A stretch of 64,000 bases of DNA from Gammaproteobacteria bacterium. GTDB lineage: Bacteria > Pseudomonadota > Gammaproteobacteria > Pseudomonadales > Pseudohongiellaceae. The stretch lies in contig JAJFKE010000051.1 of NCBI GenBank assembly GCA_021773355.1, positions 186,001-250,000 of the forward strand, read 5' to 3'. Below, piece by piece: positions 61,912 to 64,000 of the stretch. Below the pieces are notes generated by a model that saw only the letters and a list, made by a program, of their open reading frames with translations, did not search any database and had not been told where the DNA came from. How positions within the stretch are numbered: the stretch's first letter is position 1; each line of letters opens with the position of its first letter. A program made the translations under genes and the position numbers.

Positions 61912-62061
61912 GTGGAAATTCCAGTTACTGATATCTTCCCGATGGTCATGGCCTTCGGCTTCATAATTTCCATTCCCCTCGCGGCGTTATTCACGTTTGT
62001 GGATTACAAGTTGAAAAACCGAAGAGAGAAGAGAAAGGGAAACAGAGGCAAAGTGTTATGA
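61912..62061 (+). CDS. 49-residue membrane protein, ATGA-coupled to next gene
   Basis: A GTG codon two bases after the Cox stop opens a 49-codon frame: VEIPVTDIFPMVMAFGF, then IISIPLAALFTFVDYKLK, then a very basic tail NRREKRKGNRGK. The stop TGA at 62059-62061 overlaps the start ATG at 62058. That coupling, the continuous operon packing and the single hydrophobic helix with a positively charged tail argue that it is real. Function unknown. It is too short for common length cutoffs. Confidence 0.6.
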   Translation: MEIPVTDIFPMVMAFGFIISIPLAALFTFVDYKLKNRREKRKGNRGKVL

Positions 62062-62264
62062 GCATTTATGAATTACACATCTACCCCCACGTGTCCATTA
62101 ACCAGGCTCACATGTGCAGCCAGGAGCTAGATTTACTAAAAGAAGGATTTTCAATGCTCCAAACCATCGAAGAAAAAGAAAATTGCAAGGAAGAGATGGA
62201 GTGGCATTTGCGGACGATGCAGAACTTTATCAGACAGGAATTTCTAAAAACATTGGACAGCTAA
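62058..62264 (+). CDS. small hypothetical protein
   Basis: The protein has 68 aa. It begins MSIYELHIYPHVSINQAHMC and is followed by a charged helical stretch (EEKENCKEEMEWHLRTMQNF). No family recognised. It overlaps the preceding small gene by four bases (ATGA) and ends three bases before the replication-protein-like gene, so it lies within the rightward operon. Confidence 0.6.
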   Translation: MSIYELHIYPHVSINQAHMCSQELDLLKEGFSMLQTIEEKENCKEEMEWHLRTMQNFIRQEFLKTLDS

Positions 62265-62267
62265 TTA

Positions 62268-63011
62268 ATGGGCAACCGTTGTGGTCACGACCCGACCAGG
62301 CTCCGCCTTTGTGACACGGTAAAACGTGGCAAAGGTGGAGCACCGCAAATCCTCGGTATCATATCGGGGCATCTGAACGACGCTGCAAAAAACCGACGAC
62401 GACTAAAAAGCTGGCACCAACAAAATGCGTCTGGCCGTGGTCGCCGATCGGAAGCACGCGAAGCAATGATATCCACTTTACAATTCCTAGTTGATAACTG
62501 GTTACAACTCGATACGCGTCGCTGTGCCATGCCAGGCTTGGAATATTTACAAGCGCCGGACATTCGGCATATCGCGTTGAAAATCTCAGGCAGCAAAGAT
62601 TGGAAGGGTACCAGACGCATGTCAGTGGGCAGGGTGCAAGCCGCAGTGAGTGGTCTGGTAAAGGCTGGCTATCTCGCCCGGTCAAAGCAGATTCGCAAGC
62701 AACAACCCACTGGCGAGTGGATGGCTTCACCAAAAATTACGACGTTCACAAAGGCATTTTTTATCGATCTAGGCGGCAAGCGTCTATGGCGAACCGTGCG
62801 AAAGTTCGGCGCAGATAAAATCAAATCCATTTGCAAGTACCTGGACGACATCGGATTCCGCCCTTTCTGGCACATCGATCGTCGCCTGGCGCACTATTTG
62901 AACCCTGGCCATGTGTACTCGCCTAGACAAGCATTCATGGCCAGGCAGAACAAACCGCCAGACCTCCCAATAGACTTATCGACTTTGCCGGATCAAAACC
63001 CGGAAATTTGA
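62268..63011 (+). CDS. replication-initiator-like winged-helix protein
   Basis: The protein has 247 aa and is strongly basic. A middle segment RMSVGRVQAAVSGLVKAGYL with GEWMASPKITTFTKAFFIDL resembles the winged-helix domains of plasmid RepA-type initiators, where a helix-turn-helix (PGLEYLQAPDIRHIALKIS) precedes it. It is followed at once by an AT-rich region with DnaA boxes, the typical rep-oriV order. Direct proof of family is not possible here; other DNA-binding proteins of mobile elements could look alike. Confidence 0.6.
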   Translation: MGNRCGHDPTRLRLCDTVKRGKGGAPQILGIISGHLNDAAKNRRRLKSWHQQNASGRGRRSEAREAMISTLQFLVDNWLQLDTRRCAMPGLEYLQAPDIRHIALKISGSKDWKGTRRMSVGRVQAAVSGLVKAGYLARSKQIRKQQPTGEWMASPKITTFTKAFFIDLGGKRLWRTVRKFGADKIKSICKYLDDIGFRPFWHIDRRLAHYLNPGHVYSPRQAFMARQNKPPDLPIDLSTLPDQNPEI

Positions 63012-63565
63012 AAAACAGGTGGCTTCCTGAGAGCCGCTGTGGGCGATTTAGAAAAATCGCCTTGGGGATGCCCCAATTTTCTCCGTATCGCTCTAATTAC
63101 CCCTTCAGAAATCGAATTAAGGCACTGTGTCACTGTGTCTTTATCCAGTCTGTGGAAAAACACTGTATAACTCATCTGGAACAGCTCGTAAGTCCATGAC
63201 CCGTAAGTCAGTGGCATTAAATCTATATTTACTAAATATATAAATTATTAATACAAGATATTGGGCAATATCTATTGTAGAGCGAAAGCCTGTGGATAAG
63301 TGCCTCGACAAGTCGAGAATCTCTTGTGCTTCGCCTCCCTACGGTCGTTGAATCCAGGCCGCAGAATCGAGATCTAAATCAACAATTCAACTACTGCAGA
63401 GCCAGCCTTGCTAATAGGGAAAGGGCTCAAATATCGTGCCACATTCCTGCAGGGGGAAACCACTCTACACCTGTGGAACGAAAAGTCAAGCAAACCCGGG
63501 AGCCTTGCTCGGGTCACCCGAATTCTATACAGTCAGTGCCCTTTCCAAATAATCAGGTAGATCCA
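63012..63565. other. putative replication origin (oriV-like) region
   Basis: No accepted gene lies in these 554 bases. DnaA-box-like sequences occur: TTATCCAGT at 63141-63149 (imperfect), TTTTCCACA on the minus strand at 63151-63159 and a perfect TTATCCACA on the minus strand at 63291-63299. Short direct repeats CGTAAGTC at 63187-63194 and 63202-63209 (15-bp period) and CACTGTGT at 63123-63130 and 63131-63138 look iteron-like. An almost pure AT segment spans about 63216-63260. The arrangement fits a plasmid-type origin next to the upstream initiator. Confidence 0.55.
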
Positions 63566-63751
63566 ATGGACAATAACGAATTGTTTCACCTGGCACGTTC
63601 TATCGAAGATGCTGGTACAGATCTTATGGCCGCCGAGTTCTATCAGAAACCGAAGCTCGCCGAGGGCATGCTGGTACAGTCAACTCGACTCATTAACGAA
63701 TTAGTCAGAAGGGAGATTGAACGAGATGGCCAACCTGTCGAAAAATCCTGA
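63566..63751 (+). CDS. small hypothetical protein of the element
   Basis: The protein has 61 aa from an ATG with AGGTAG about six bases upstream (MDNNELFHLARSIED); the 80 open codons upstream are low-quality frame. It is predicted helical and acidic (EDAGTDLMAAEFYQKPKLAE). No family recognised. Its end overlaps the next gene by 26 bases. Confidence 0.55.
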   Translation: MDNNELFHLARSIEDAGTDLMAAEFYQKPKLAEGMLVQSTRLINELVRREIERDGQPVEKS

Positions 63752-64000
63752 TATTGGCACCTGTCCCTGCATCACCTGCGGAGTCGATAGCCCCCTGCGA
63801 AAAGACGCTGGAAAAAATCTTTATGTAACTTGTAAGCAGCACGGCAAGTATGCGCCGAAGGATCCCGAGTGGATCCTCGACAATGCGACTATGTGGCCCC
63901 TGGGTGTGAAGCCTGCAGATCCCGAACCTATCCCGGATCCAGACCCGGGTCCAGATCCAGACCCGGCAGAAACTCTCAGGTTCGAGCTGGAGCCTGACCC
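63726..64000 (+). CDS. zinc-ribbon-like protein with Pro/Asp-rich tail, partial
   Basis: The ATG at 63726 overlaps the preceding gene by 26 bases and the frame stays open to the window edge, at least 91 codons. A CPCITC motif near residue 13 with a later CKQHGKY could bind zinc. A proline- and aspartate-rich repeat (PDPDPGPDPDPA, about residues 70-82) follows. The family is unknown; such repeats link domains in some phage structural proteins. The C-terminus lies outside the window. Confidence 0.5.
   Translation, partial: MANLSKNPDIGTCPCITCGVDSPLRKDAGKNLYVTCKQHGKYAPKDPEWILDNATMWPLGVKPADPEPIPDPDPGPDPDPAETLRFELEPD

Noticed and set aside
63326..63565. N-terminal extension of the 63566 gene
   Set aside because: The 80 extra codons lie in the origin-like region, lack a ribosome site and do not look like protein; the internal ATG has a better site.
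1..64000. CRISPR array
   Set aside because: No regularly spaced direct repeats of 23-47 bases were seen; the repeated sequences found are dispersed inverted-repeat elements.

Overview
The window looks like chromosomal DNA of a Pseudomonas-like but unplaced aquatic gammaproteobacterium, of moderate GC content. The evidence is gene order. It carries rpsU-yqeY-dnaG-rpoD next to a tRNA-Ile2(CAU) gene, as in E. coli where ileX lies near rpoD. It also carries lptD-surA-pdxA-rsmA-apaG-apaH, rpe-trpE-trpGDC followed by a crp/vfr-type regulator, an OsmC protein and coq7, and aroQ-accB-accC-prmA-DUF3426-dusB-fis-purH-purD. Two cell-wall recycling genes (amgK-murU) sit divergently beside lptD. I cannot name a genus from the sequence alone.

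Layout: 1-6700 is an accessory region. It holds a frameshifted IS110-type transposase end, a Tat-exported cupin protein, a truncated neighbour, a small P-loop protein, a palindromic insertion, a tyrosine integrase, and a two-gene operon (radical-SAM-like Gp37/Gp68 protein plus three-Cys-motif partner TcmP). That operon sits behind a nearly perfect LexA box. 6746-18650 is core: tRNA-Ile2, an SDR, the macromolecular-synthesis operon, tsaD, folB-folK, a pteridine-reductase-like SDR, cca and apaH. 18745-25400 is the apaG/rsmA/pdxA/surA/lptD outer-membrane biogenesis cluster. 25800-34230 covers amgK-murU-djlA, rpe, the trp genes and crp. 34541-47890 holds OsmC, coq7, purine synthesis, fis/dusB, acc and fab genes. 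48082-51875 makes GDP-mannose and UDP-glucose precursors. 52228-58431 is a mixed region of small enzymes, pgi, a fatty-acid hydroxylase-type protein and an acyltransferase. From tRNA-Thr(UGU) at 58607 to the end lies an integrated mobile element: integrase, small cargo genes, repressor, Cox-like protein, a replication-initiator-like protein and an origin-like region with DnaA boxes. Its far end is outside the window.

A theme not explained by ordinary genes is a set of transposase-less miniature inverted-repeat elements at TA sites. Two well-preserved copies (19180-19414 and 51957-52195, in opposite orientation) and one decayed copy (25403-25584) form one family. A related family has a complete copy at 14887-15050 and a solitary end at 43135-43154. 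Ends of these elements form the 3' ends of folK, rsmA and accC and the 5' flank of lptD, so the elements have shaped the ends of essential genes.

The most promising candidate for an undescribed system is the SOS-controlled DUF5131-TcmP operon. Second are the overlapping small genes (60080-61180) in the tRNA-Thr element. Functions come from motif recognition only; no database search was run.
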